Positions 38,072-47,351 of a DNA stretch of 64,000 nt are shown piece by piece. The stretch lies in contig AP025057.1 of the NCBI GenBank assembly GCA_036186865.1, positions 20,866,227 to 20,930,226 of the forward strand, written 5' to 3'. The notes beneath the pieces were generated by a model. It worked only from the letters and a program-made list of their open reading frames with translations, made no database searches and was not told the DNA's origin. The position numbers and the translations under genes are program-made. This DNA is from Eustoma russellianum. Its lineage: Eukaryota; Streptophyta; Magnoliopsida; Gentianales; Gentianaceae. The stretch's first letter is position 1, and every line of letters starts with the position of its first letter.

Positions 38072-39315
38072 AACGAGTGTGGACTTATAATATACGTTAT
38101 GTGTCCAAAGGAATGTAATGTAGCATACTATATGCATAGGTATATACTTGACCGTATATACCTTATACTATGCAGCCAAATATAAATACAAGTCACCTAA
38201 TGTAATTACATGCAAGTATGGGATTTATGTTGAAGTATAGGGTATTATGGGTATGAAATGGATTTACATGTGTAATTACATGGATATGGATCATTTTACA
38301 TATCATTATTTCAAAAGTTCATTGGTTTGGACATGGAGAATCGCATTTTGAATTTGGTTACGAAATCATCCACCCACCGTGGATGGAATGGTTACTGACC
38401 AAATAGACATGCATTGCATCATTTTAAAACAATTGCATCATTATAACATTATCACGGTATGGATAGGATGGATGAATGTACACGACGTATTGCGGACTTT
38501 TGTTGGATCTAGACATGAAAACTTGCATTATTTGTGAAATCACAGTACCCACCGTGGTTGGGATATGGATATGGATACAGATATAGATATGGTTATGAAT
38601 ATGGATATGGATTATGGATTTAGATTGATCTCCGACCAAGCATGGATATGGACATGCATTGCATTTTATACGGTTGCATCATTAGTGCATCATCATGGGC
38701 ATGGATCCTTGTGAAAATTAGAGGAATATGGACTATTATGGAAACTGATGAGGGACATAGATTGGATTTACGTATTTATTGTATTGATGTTTCATGGACT
38801 TATTTATATTGCACATGTTAAGTTCTTGTTTGTGAAAAGAAGACGGTCAGATATGTTTCTATGTTATATATTACTTGATTACCTTGTCTTCACATGTTTG
38901 ATCCCATGGAGAACCTAAGAGGTTTACTTGCGTAGGATTTATATTATCGCTTATACTTGTGGTTAAATAAATTGCAGAGGACAGGGACGGGGACGCAGGG
39001 TATCTAGAAGGCTAGTCGGAGTTAGGCTATCACTGGTTTGAGATGTAGGCACCTAGACCTCACATTTAGCTGCGTTGTTTTGATGGTTATGTACTATTGA
39101 CTTATTTTGGGACGTTAGTATTTGTATGGATCATGTATTCAAAATTGTGTTATGGACATGATGATGATGTAATGTTTAAGTTATTTTGCTTCCGCTATAT
39201 CAATTCACATTTTATGTTGTGACGTGCAAGTAATTGATATCAACGCCTTGTACTTTTTTTAGTAGAGTACGGCGGGTGCACCGGGCCGAACCCTTAGTTT
39301 TGGGCGGGCGGTACA

Positions 39316-39502
39316 AACAATGTGGGGTAGCATCCAGTAATTTCATTTCAAAAGCCTTGCTAAGATTACGAGTGAATATAAGAATTTCTATTGTGTTTTA
39401 GTTGATTTTGGTTACTTATGTCTTTGATTCAGGTGATTGTTTTTTGGGTGCATGCGTTGGAAAAGACATAGCATGAGTTCTGAAGTGAATGTTTATTTTG
39501 CA
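39316..39502. other. Short unassigned stretch left of the MULE
   Basis: AT-rich with no recognised feature. It is continuous with the DNA after 41112 once the MULE is removed. Confidence 0.5.
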
Positions 39503-39512
39503 AATTTTAAAA

Positions 39513-39634
39513 GAGTAAATTGCAGTTAGCACCCAAACGTTGGTCACATTTTCCAGTTAGCATTTAAACGTTCTGAGACCTCATTTGGCACCCAAACGTG
39601 GCCAAAATTGATTCAATTAACACCGAAAACCGGC
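39513..39634. repeat. Left terminal inverted repeat of the Pack-MULE
   Basis: About 120 bp, beginning GAGTAAATTGCAGTTAGCAC. It aligns to the reverse complement of the right end with only scattered mismatches. Confidence 0.93.
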
Positions 39635-40072
39635 TGATGACCTGCTGCAGCCAGTTTCAGCATATTTTACCGCCAAAATTCAATTCTCCTCCAAATTAAT
39701 GTCTTCTGCTTCCCTCTCTGCTGCTGCAATTGGTTACCTTGTGATTTTCCTCCATAAATTAGTCTTCCACTTCACAAAATAAACCAATATACACAAGGAT
39801 TGATGTCTCAAGAATCTCCACGATGATACCGTTGCACTTTAGTTTCCAACCCGATAACTTTACTGAAACATGGTCTAACAAACTAGTGCAATTAAAATAT
39901 GACAGTAGCTCCATAGAGAAACCACCAAGAGTAATTCAACCAGGAAACACCAAAACACAACTTAAAGTTCACTTTTTAAGGAGTCTATTTTAATTTTCCA
40001 GATTAATAAAACAAAGAAGAATAAACTGATCCCAACAACTGCAAAAAAGATCAAACTTTGAATGTGGATAGA

Positions 40073-40656
40073 CTAATCTTCTTCAGTTATCCTTCCCTTC
40101 TCACTCACATAGATACCATCAAGAAACTTCCTGATACCCTTGTTCTTCACATGGAATTTCTGATTTATAAGGGCAGCAGATCGAGAAACAAGCTCAATGT
40201 CATTTCCATCCAATACCAGTTCATCCTTCACCTTCTCAGATCGAACAATAGATACACGATGAAGCATGTCAACCTTCCTTACCTTCTTCTCGCCCAGGAA
40301 ATTATGGATCTCAATGGAACGGTTGGAATTGGTGATGGAGGCGTTGATGGGAAAATGAGCATACACAAAACGCATCTTGTAGCGGTACCCCTTGGTGACA
40401 CCAGTGATGAGATTATCAACGTGGCTTAAGGCAGTGCGGATGGCTGCGATGGTCTTGCGGGATCCAAACCAAGCATCAACCTTCAGTTTCCTTTTTTTGG
40501 TTTCATCATCGGTGATAAGCTGAAAGTCCAAGTTTATATGCTTGAAGTTGCAGGTCAGCTTCCCACGGGACCCTCCACCTCGATCTGCTTCGCCTTCACC
40601 TTAATCTTGACGTCGTCCGGTATATCCATAGTTTCAGAAGATAAAATGGTCTTCAT
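40073..40656 (-). pseudogene. RPL9: Ribosomal protein L9 (60S, uL6) copy, intronless, one frameshift
   Basis: The minus strand starts ATGAAGACCATTTTATCTTC and encodes MKTILSSETMDIPDDV, the canonical plant RPL9 start. After one missing base near 40569-40572 (EGP, then frameshift), the rest runs LDFQLITDDE, DAWFGSRKT, IRTALSHVDNLITGVTKG, RFVYAHFPINAS, NFLGEKKVRKVDM, DGNDIELVSRSAALINQK and IRKFLDGIYVSEK to a stop at 40073. Allowing for the lost base, the length is 194 residues, as in plant RPL9. No intron interrupts it, which suggests that a cDNA-like copy was captured. Without the lost base, translation stops after about 33 residues. The intact frame from 40531 lacks the N-terminal ~40 residues. 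Confidence 0.95.
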
Positions 40657-40980
40657 TAGTGTTCTTTGTGTCACGAGCGGCCGCCGGTGTCATCAATAAC
40701 CCAGATCCAGGGGAGGGTTGCTTTTGCTGCAATTGATGAATCTTTTGGTGATGGAAGAATTGCAGGGGAGAGGGGGGAAGAATCGCAGGGGAGAGAGAGG
40801 GAATATAGATGGAAGCATTGCAGGGGAGAGGGGGAAAATGAGAAAAATGGGTGGAAGGACAGACGGTTGCCACATTTTACTGCCAATCCAAAAAAATCAG
40901 GAGTAAAATCGGTAAATCATACGGGTTAGAATCAATTTTGTGTTAGTCAACGGTTGCATCTAAAAAGTCAAATGTCGCAG
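40657..40980. other. G-rich 5' region of the captured RPL9
   Basis: It contains repeated GCAGGGGAGAG words (about 40764-40830). Relative to RPL9 it would be 5' untranslated region or promoter. Open frames here are low-complexity by-products. Confidence 0.5.
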
Positions 40981-40981
40981 C

Positions 40982-41102
40982 CGGTTTTTTGGTGTTAATT
41001 GAGTCAATTTTGGCCACGTTTGGATGCCAACTGAGGTTTCATAATGATTAAATGCTAACTGGAAAATGTGAACAACGTTTGGGTGCTAACTGCAATTTAC
41101 TC
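40982..41102. repeat. Right terminal inverted repeat of the Pack-MULE
   Basis: It ends GGTGCTAACTGCAATTTACTC, the reverse complement of the left end. The duplication AATTTTAAAA follows. Confidence 0.93.
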
Positions 41103-41112
41103 AATTTTAAAA

Positions 41113-41814
41113 CATATGGAGCATGTCTTCAAATTTTTGAGACACCGTGGTAATGGGAGAACTTTGTATATAAAAATGCTCAAAGTAGTTTAGCCTCTTT
41201 CGTGCTTCATGTTTTGTCTTGGAAACATAGAATACAACTGTAGAATTTCGATGTTCTTACGTGTTATATATTATTGCATGGTGAATCTTTTTTTGCAGGT
41301 TTACATGCATCCAAAGTATGTTAAAATGAGATATTCTAAAACAAGTTGTGATGTATCCTAAGCGTGCAAAATGGAAGATCTATATGCTTGAAGCACGTAT
41401 GAATGCTTGAAGCACGTATGAAGGCAAAGATCGTGATCCAAGATGCTTGAAGGGAATGGAAGATCTACATGCTTGAAGGAAATGGTGAGGTTCAAGATGG
41501 CATATTTTGTGATAATAGAAGACATTCATTTCAAGATCCATTCAAAAGAAGCAAAGGCAAGAAAATCCAAAATCGAATAAAGAAAAAGATTGAAAGAGCA
41601 TGGGATGGAGGGTGGAATGGACTTATGTGACCGACATGCTCTCAAAGATTTTATATACATGGAGGCAAAATTAAGATTACGAATCTTATTTCCAGTTTGA
41701 GTCAAAACTACATAGTTTAGCAAGTTGTGGTTTATTTAAGCTACTTCATTTTTGTTAAGCTTTCTATTTGTGTTTATTAAATCCCTTCACTAGTACACAA
41801 GCACACTATATTCC
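41113..41814. other. Unassigned DNA with GCTTGAAG repeats
   Basis: No coding region is recognised. ATGCTTGAAG recurs about five times between 41388 and 41480. The rest is AT-rich and may be part of an older retroelement. Confidence 0.4.
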
Positions 41815-41979
41815 TATTATTGGGTCATCTACGGAGGTCATATAGAGTCGGGGGTCTCACTAGAAACAAACTCTCTATGCGTTGGGATGGAGGTATTGTT
41901 TGCCTGCCTATCACCCTCCTCTGACCATAGTAATAGCTCTTGATGCCTTCAGAATATACTGGGTATGGTTGTTTTTATT
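41815..41979 (+). mobile_element. LINE-like (RTE-type?) 3' end with degenerate GTT/ATT tail
   Basis: TATTGGGTCATCTACGGAGG, then GAGTCGGGGGTCTCACTAGAAAC, GCCTATCACCCTCC, and finally GAATATACTGGGTATGGTTG followed by a T/A-rich triplet tail. This string resembles the 3' end of a common plant non-LTR family that finishes GGGTATGTTGTTGTTG. The classification is from memory of that end motif. No reverse transcriptase of a LINE is in the window. Confidence 0.5.
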
Positions 41980-41984
41980 ATTAT

Positions 41985-44221
41985 TGTGATAACCGCCCCT
42001 CAATTTGCGCCCCAACTGGGTAATTAAAAAGGGGATCAGGGGAGGGGAATTGCATAAGACTCAGAGAAGGAAAAAAATATAAAAATTGATTTTCAAGGAA
42101 AGAGGCAGCGCAAGGCATAGCAGCCAGGGAAGGAAAAGGAGAAAGAAAAGAGGGAAGAAGAAAAAGAGAGGAAGGAGAGGAGAGAGAAGAAAGAGAAATC
42201 AACCGGGTATATTTTAATCGCGTAGTGTTGTCTGCAACCCAGGTAGGTTCCCTTTTCTCCCTCCAATTGGTACAAATTCAAGCATGTTTTGGTGATATCC
42301 TAAGTGTTTTTGTTGCTTTAATTGTTGATTTTCATAGCATGTTGTTCAATCTGTGAAAAACATGAAGTTTGGAATCTGTGAAATTGTCTGAAACGTGTTG
42401 CGTGAATTGATTTGGTTTTAAGGAAAAATTTGATAATCAAAATAGCAAGAATTTGATTTTAGGGAAAAATTTGATAATGAAATAGTAAAACTGCTAGCAA
42501 GATTAGAGGTTTTTCATCTTGTTTTGGCCTTAGAATAGGTTCCCATAGATTGGGAATAGGCGAAAATATAGATCGGGGTCGAAAAACGAACGCCGGAGGC
42601 GGCCAGAGCGCCTCACGCGCCGTCGGAAGGAACCGCGCGTGGCTCCACGCGCGCGCATGGGCGTACACGCACTCAGGGGTGGCGGCGGCTAGGGTTATGT
42701 GTTAAAAAAACTTAAATATGTATTGGGGTTGGCCTGCCAGCGCGCAGACCAGGCCAGCCCTTAGTGAGCCGCGGTCTGCAGCTACAGGACCAGCCCAATT
42801 ACCATATGAAATAACAAAAAGGAAGGCTGGTAACGGGCCAGGCCAGATGGCCAGCGGACCGGACCAGGTACCAGCCGGCCCAATTACCAGTGAAAAATAA
42901 AAAAAATTGCAAAACACCTGAAGCGGGCCAGAGCAGGCGGAGCCTGTGTGCGTGGCAGGCCGGGCCTGCACCAGGGAGGACAGGGCTTGGACAAAAGGGC
43001 CAGTCTATTTGCAATTATCCATTTTCCTTTCTTTTCTAAATTTCTGGAATTTTAGAAAATATTATTTAATTAATTTAAAATAGAAATAATTATAAGAAAA
43101 ATATAAATAAATATCAGTAAATTATAAATAAATTCCAGAAATTACAAAATGATGAAACTAAATTATTTTGATTAAATTTCAGCTTTTATGATAATTTATT
43201 TAATTTGAATAATTAGATAATAAATATAAATAAATAGGAAAAAAATGAGGAAAAATATAGGAAATGCACGATAAACGTATACAAACCGTGGAAAACTGGA
43301 TTTGGTGCCGAACAATGTGGAGTTCACATTCGAGCAAATAAACAAACCTAAATGGAGTGTCGGAGGATGGTGAGGATGGGCCAGGGGCCTCGGGCGATTG
43401 GGTTTTTGCATTCATGGCACGTGCATTGCATTGATGGCGGGTCGTGACGTATGGGTCACGGGCGCTCAGGATGGTGTACGGTGGCGGGGCCACGACACTC
43501 AGGATGGTGTGCGGTGGCGCGGCCACGCACACTCAGTATGGTGACTGTGGAGTGTACGACCTGCAGCCACTCAGTAGGACCCAGGTTCATGCTTTGCACG
43601 GTATGGATATCGGCATTCTGTGTGACATGACTTTGTTGCGTGTGACATGCATATTGAGACATGCATCACGTTGTTGCGCATACTTTACTTGGAGTGCTTT
43701 ACCTTTCCGTATTCTTTCATATGCTTATGTGATATCATGTTTTATGTGCTATGTGTCATATCATTATTGGATGCTTGTCTTGTACTACTTGGAGGCAGGT
43801 GCCTACTGAGTGATTTCCCCGTCACTCACCCCTACTTCCCCCCCCCCCTCCAGGTGAGCAGGTAGAGTCCAACGATTATGTCTTTGTTGAGGACAGGGCT
43901 GACACAGTGCAGTGGGCAGACTGAAGGCTGCTTCTAGGACATGGGACGACCTTGCAGACATTTGTTATTATTGGGATTTTCATTAGTACTATCCGGATTA
44001 GACCATTGACACATTGATATTGCTGCTAGTACTGCTTCAGTATTTTATTGAGATATTATCTTTTATTCATAGAACTTAACGAATGGTATTAAGTTTTCGC
44101 GCGAAAAATTTCTGCGTCTTTTCGGATATGTGGGAAATTGATTCGACGCTTTGTATTCTCCTTAGTGAGATACGGCGGGCGTACTGTTCCCGATGCTAGG
44201 GTTCGGGAGCGGGACGCTACA
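41985..44221 (+). repeat. 5' LTR of element C
   Basis: TGTGATAACCG to GGGACGCTACA, 2237 bp. Compared with the 3' LTR it lacks about 132 bp between two AACCG words near its start (counterpart 49293-49424), a deletion between short direct repeats. Confidence 0.94.
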
Positions 44222-44223
44222 GG

Positions 44224-44235
44224 TGGTATCAGAGC
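44224..44235 (+). promoter_or_regulatory. Primer-binding site of element C
   Basis: TGGTATCAGAGC two bases after the LTR, matching initiator methionine tRNA. Confidence 0.92.
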
Positions 44236-44479
44236 CCAGGCTTCAGATCCGCCTCAGAAACGCAGGATTAACTAGATCACCTAGACATAAGTTATGATCT
44301 TTTCTAGAAATGACAAGTATACCACTAATAAATGGAGTAGACCTAAGTTATGATCGGGTTAAGGGAGGTGTGTGCTGATGGTGAGCTTTTCTTTTTTTTA
44401 ATTGCCGCTTTACCCCACGAGCAACTATTTAATTTATTGTTGACTAACCTACGTACTTTCATGAACTCGAACTCCAGGA

Positions 44480-45594
44480 AAATGCCTCTGAGACATGAGC
44501 CAGCAGGAAATGGAGGGCGTGATGGAGATGACCAGTAGGGTCAGGGGGCTATCCCCCAAGTTATTGATGATACCCTAGCCACCCTGATTACCCTGGTGGC
44601 GCAGCAGCAGGTGCAGATGGCTCACTTGCAGCAACAGCAGAAGCAGCAGTAGCAGCCCCCACCACCACCCCCTCGGGACTTCGATTCTTTTATAGGGAGA
44701 TGCAGCACTCCCGAGTACCGATGTTTAGGGGCACGACATGGCCAGAGGAGGCTGAGATCTGGCTCCAGAATGTGACCGAGCAATTGAGATTATTGCAGGT
44801 TCCTGATGACTTGAAGGTGGAGGTGGTCGTTTCATTTCTGGAGGGTGATGCGAGGGGATGGTGGCTTAGCGTGCAGGGCCGGTTGACCCCTCAGTTGACT
44901 TGGACTCAGTTCCGAGAAGAGTATCAGAGGCACTACATTCCGGATAGTGCCATACAGAGGAGGATGACTGAGTTCCAGCTACTTACTCAGGAGTCCATGA
45001 CCGTGGACCAGTACGCGGAGAGATTTCATGCGCTGGGGAGATATATGCCCTCCGTTATGGATAACGATAGGGCAAAGATGTCTAAATTCAAGACTGGACT
45101 GAGCCCTCGCATTCAGTCGTTGATCATTTGTGCTAGACCGGGGACTTTTGAGGATTTACTTGAGGTATGCCGGGATGTTGAGGATGACCTCAGGAGGAGT
45201 GCGGTAGACGACCAGACGAAGCGGCCACAGGAGGAGTACCGTTTCGGGAGACCTGGGAGATGGCTGAAGGTGTCCCGCCGCCAGGAGTAGGGGAGCTCTT
45301 TTCGACCACCGCAACAGAGACAATTTACTCAGCCATTAGCCATCGAGGGACCGGCATTGATAGATGCACAGCCAGTGAGGACGGTGGCATCCACTACACC
45401 ATGTGTCCATTGTGGGCGTTTTTATCCGGGTCAGTGCTGGAGGACCAAGGACGTTTTCTACAGATGCGGCACACCAGGGCACTTTGCCAGAGACTGCCCC
45501 GCGCATGGATAGGCACCCCCAGCACAGCAGACTAATGCCCAAGTACACGTCCTGACACACGCCGACGTCGAGGAGACTGGTGACGTCGTAGCAG
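44480..45594 (+). pseudogene. Gag of element C, broken
   Basis: It starts ATGCCTCTGAGACATGAGCC (MPLRHEPAGN). The capsid part is open at 44700-45290: VPMFRGTTWPEEAEIWL, WWLSVQGRLTPQLTW, YAERFHALGRYMPS and GRPGRWLKVSR. The zinc knuckles downstream are damaged: CVHCGRFYPGQC lacks its histidine, and YRCGTPGHFARDC has lost its first cysteine. TAG stops near 44537, 44650, 45288 and 45518 and a frameshift near 44680 inactivate it. The C-terminus GDVVAG reaches the putative intron. Confidence 0.9.
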
Positions 45595-45686
45595 GTACAC
45601 CTTAATTCAGTGTTAAAATTCTAGTTCCTTTAAATACCTTTCCTTATTGCGGTTATGTGTTATATGTATAACCCTGCACATATTAG
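45595..45686 (+). other. Putative 92-bp intron at the gag/protease junction of element C
   Basis: It begins GTACACCTTAA and ends GCACATATTAG, with TGTATAAC about 20 bases before the AG. Unspliced Gag would end GDVVAGTP at the TAA. Spliced, GTAGCAG joins GTGAGCTATT to give VAGELLVNKV and enters protease in phase. Position and stop placement match element B. Confidence 0.8.
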
Positions 45687-46528
45687 GTGAGCTATTGGTT
45701 AACAAGGTAGCAGCGTACGTACTTTTCGATAGTGGAGCCAGCCATTCATTCATTGCCAGGAGGTTTGTCAAAAGTTTGAATATTCCATTTGAAAGGCTGG
45801 AGATTCCTTACCGGGTTCAAACTGCCGGCGATCAGGTGTTTGTATCGCACTACCAGTATAAGGACTGTTCACTGGAGATTAATGAGCTAGAATTCGCTGC
45901 AACTCTGATTCCGATCCAGATGCAAGATTTTGATGTTATTCTGGGCATGGATTTTCTCGCTAAGTATCAGGCCACGATTGATTGTTGTCAGAGGCAGGTT
46001 AGAATGCAGACGCAGAGCAACCAGGAAACCATCTTTCAGGGGGATTTCAAGTTGCATAAGGCGCCCAAAAAGATTTACATGAGTGCAGCGCAGGCGCATA
46101 GGGTATTGAGAAAAGGTAATCTATGTTTTCTTGTATATGCTATTGGTGTTGAAAAAGATGTACCCTCGATGGATTCGATACCAGTGATGAATGAGTATAA
46201 GGATGTATTTCCTGATGAGCTGCCGGGACTACCGCCCAGTCGGGAGGTAGAATTCGAGATTAATTTACTGCCCTGTGCGGAACCGATATCGAAGGCACCG
46301 TACAGGATGGCTCTGGCTGAATTGAGGGAGCTGAAGGAAAAATTGCAGGAGTTACTAGATCAGAAGTTCATTCGACCCAGCGTCTCACCCTGGGGAGCTC
46401 CGGTCTTGTTCTTGAAGAAGAAGGATGGCAGCATGAGGGTTTGCATTGATTATCGGAAGATTAATAAGATCATAATCAAGAATAAATATCCTCTACCCCG
46501 GATTGAGGACCTCTTCGATCAGTTAAAG
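45687..46528 (+). pseudogene. Protease and RT N-terminus of element C
   Basis: Open frame with the active site VLFDSGASHSF and VILGMDFLAKYQ for protease. The RT start follows: PDVFPDELPG-type motif, SKAPYRMA, VSPWGAPVLFLKKKDGS and CIDYRKINK, up to EDLFDQLK. There it meets the putative RT intron. The apparent start at 45647 is inside the upstream intron, so entry from Gag by splicing is more likely. It is listed as a pseudogene because pol is broken downstream. Confidence 0.9.
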
Positions 46529-46606
46529 GTACCCCTTCTAATCAATACAACTCACAATTCATATTATTAATTCTCCATTTAATTTCGCAACATTGGCATT
46601 CTTCAG
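46529..46606 (+). other. Putative 78-bp intron in RT of element C
   Basis: It starts GTACCCCTTC, ends GGCATTCTTCAG with a pyrimidine-rich 3' end, and contains stops in phase. Removing it joins LFDQLK to GAKVFSKIDLRSGYHQ, exactly the continuous sequence in element B, where no interval exists. Confidence 0.75.
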
Positions 46607-47285
46607 GGCGCTAAAGTATTCTCCAAAATTGATCTTCGATCTGGATACCATCAATTGAGGATTAAAGCCGAGGACGTAGCAAAGACTGCTTTTTGCACTA
46701 GATATGGACACTACGAATTTTTGGTTATGCCATTCGGTCTCTCTAATGCTCTCACAGCCTTCATGGATTTGATGAATACGGTGTTCAGGGACCAGCTTGA
46801 TAAGTTTGTGGTAGTCTTTATCGATGATATATTAGTCTATTCTCCGGATGAGGTGTCCCACGAAAAGCACCTACGGGAGGTTCTGGATGTCCTCAGGAAG
46901 AAGAAGTTATATGCTAAGCTTAGTAAATGCGAGTTCTGGCTGAAGAGTGTTGCGTTCTTGGGACACGTGGTCTCAGAGGAGGGAATTTCTGTAGACCCTA
47001 AGAAGATTGAGGCCATTATTGAATGGCCTAGACCGACTAATGTGACCGAAGTGAGGAGTTTTCTGGGCTTGGCCGGCTACTATCGGAAGTTTGTTGAAGG
47101 ATTTTCATCGATAGCAGTGCCCTTGAGTAGATTGACTCAGAAAAAGTCAAAGTTTGTCTGGACCGTGGAACGCGAGCAGAGTTTTGAGGAACTTAAGAGA
47201 CGATTGACGACGGTCCCTATTCTTGCTCAACCCTCAGGCTCAGAAGGGTTTGACATATATAGCGATGCATCGAAGAACAGACTAG
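46607..47285 (+). pseudogene. RT core and RNase H N-terminus of element C
   Basis: FSKIDLRSGYHQ, FGLSNALTAF, the catalytic VVFIDDILVY, LGHVVSEEG, TEVRSFLGLAGYYRKF, then the first RNase H motif IYSDASKN. It is open over this stretch and continues over the next intron. The catalytic residues are intact. Confidence 0.9.
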
Positions 47286-47351
47286 GTAATGTATATGCTT
47301 TCAAAGTTGAATTATACGCATTACAACTGTGGCCTAACTGTTTCTTTGCAG
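47286..47351 (+). other. Putative 66-bp intron in RNase H of element C
   Basis: It starts GTAATGTATATG and ends TGTTTCTTTGCAG, with CCTAAC about 14 bases before the AG. Its length is divisible by three and it has no stop, so it reads through as 22 foreign residues. Removing it restores RLG-CILMQNGRVIAYASRQ. Element B has a 70-bp interval at the same base. Confidence 0.82.

Larger units (their letters stand above)
23891..39315 (+). mobile_element. Probable solo LTR of a gypsy chromovirus, host of a nested stack
   Basis: The right end (about 39235-39315) reads like the LTR end of elements A and C: CGCCTTGTAC, GTACGGCGGGTGCACC, GGGCCGAACCC and final GGCGGTACA. The left end is proposed at TGTAACAACTAAAACC. 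Without the nested insertions (25178-37286 plus 5 bp) it is about 3.3 kb. The flanks TAATA and AACAA do not match, so the left boundary is uncertain, or one end has been altered. No internal domain is present. Confidence 0.5.
39513..41102. mobile_element. Pack-MULE carrying an RPL9 copy
   Basis: Long terminal inverted repeats of about 120 bp (39513-39634 and 40982-41102) start GAGTAAATTGCAG and end CTGCAATTTACTC. They are flanked by a perfect 10-bp duplication AATTTTAAAA at 39503-39512 and 41103-41112. Long inverted repeats with 8-11 bp duplications mark Mutator-like elements. No transposase is present; instead a host ribosomal protein sequence fills the interior. The 1590-bp element therefore depends on a helper element. 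The region 39635-40070 could be captured 3' untranslated sequence. Confidence 0.93.

Noticed and set aside
37894..38185. Tyr/Ile-rich open frames
   Set aside because: Products of the AT microsatellite.
40634..40929. Open frames on both strands upstream of RPL9 in the Pack-MULE
   Set aside because: Pro/Ser-rich or Gly/Glu-rich frames come from the GGGGAGAG-type repeats. More likely untranslated or promoter sequence of the captured gene.
42702..43014. Long GC-rich frames in the LTR of C (also 50090-50434)
   Set aside because: They lie within LTRs, differ between the two copies by frameshifts, and have no domain.
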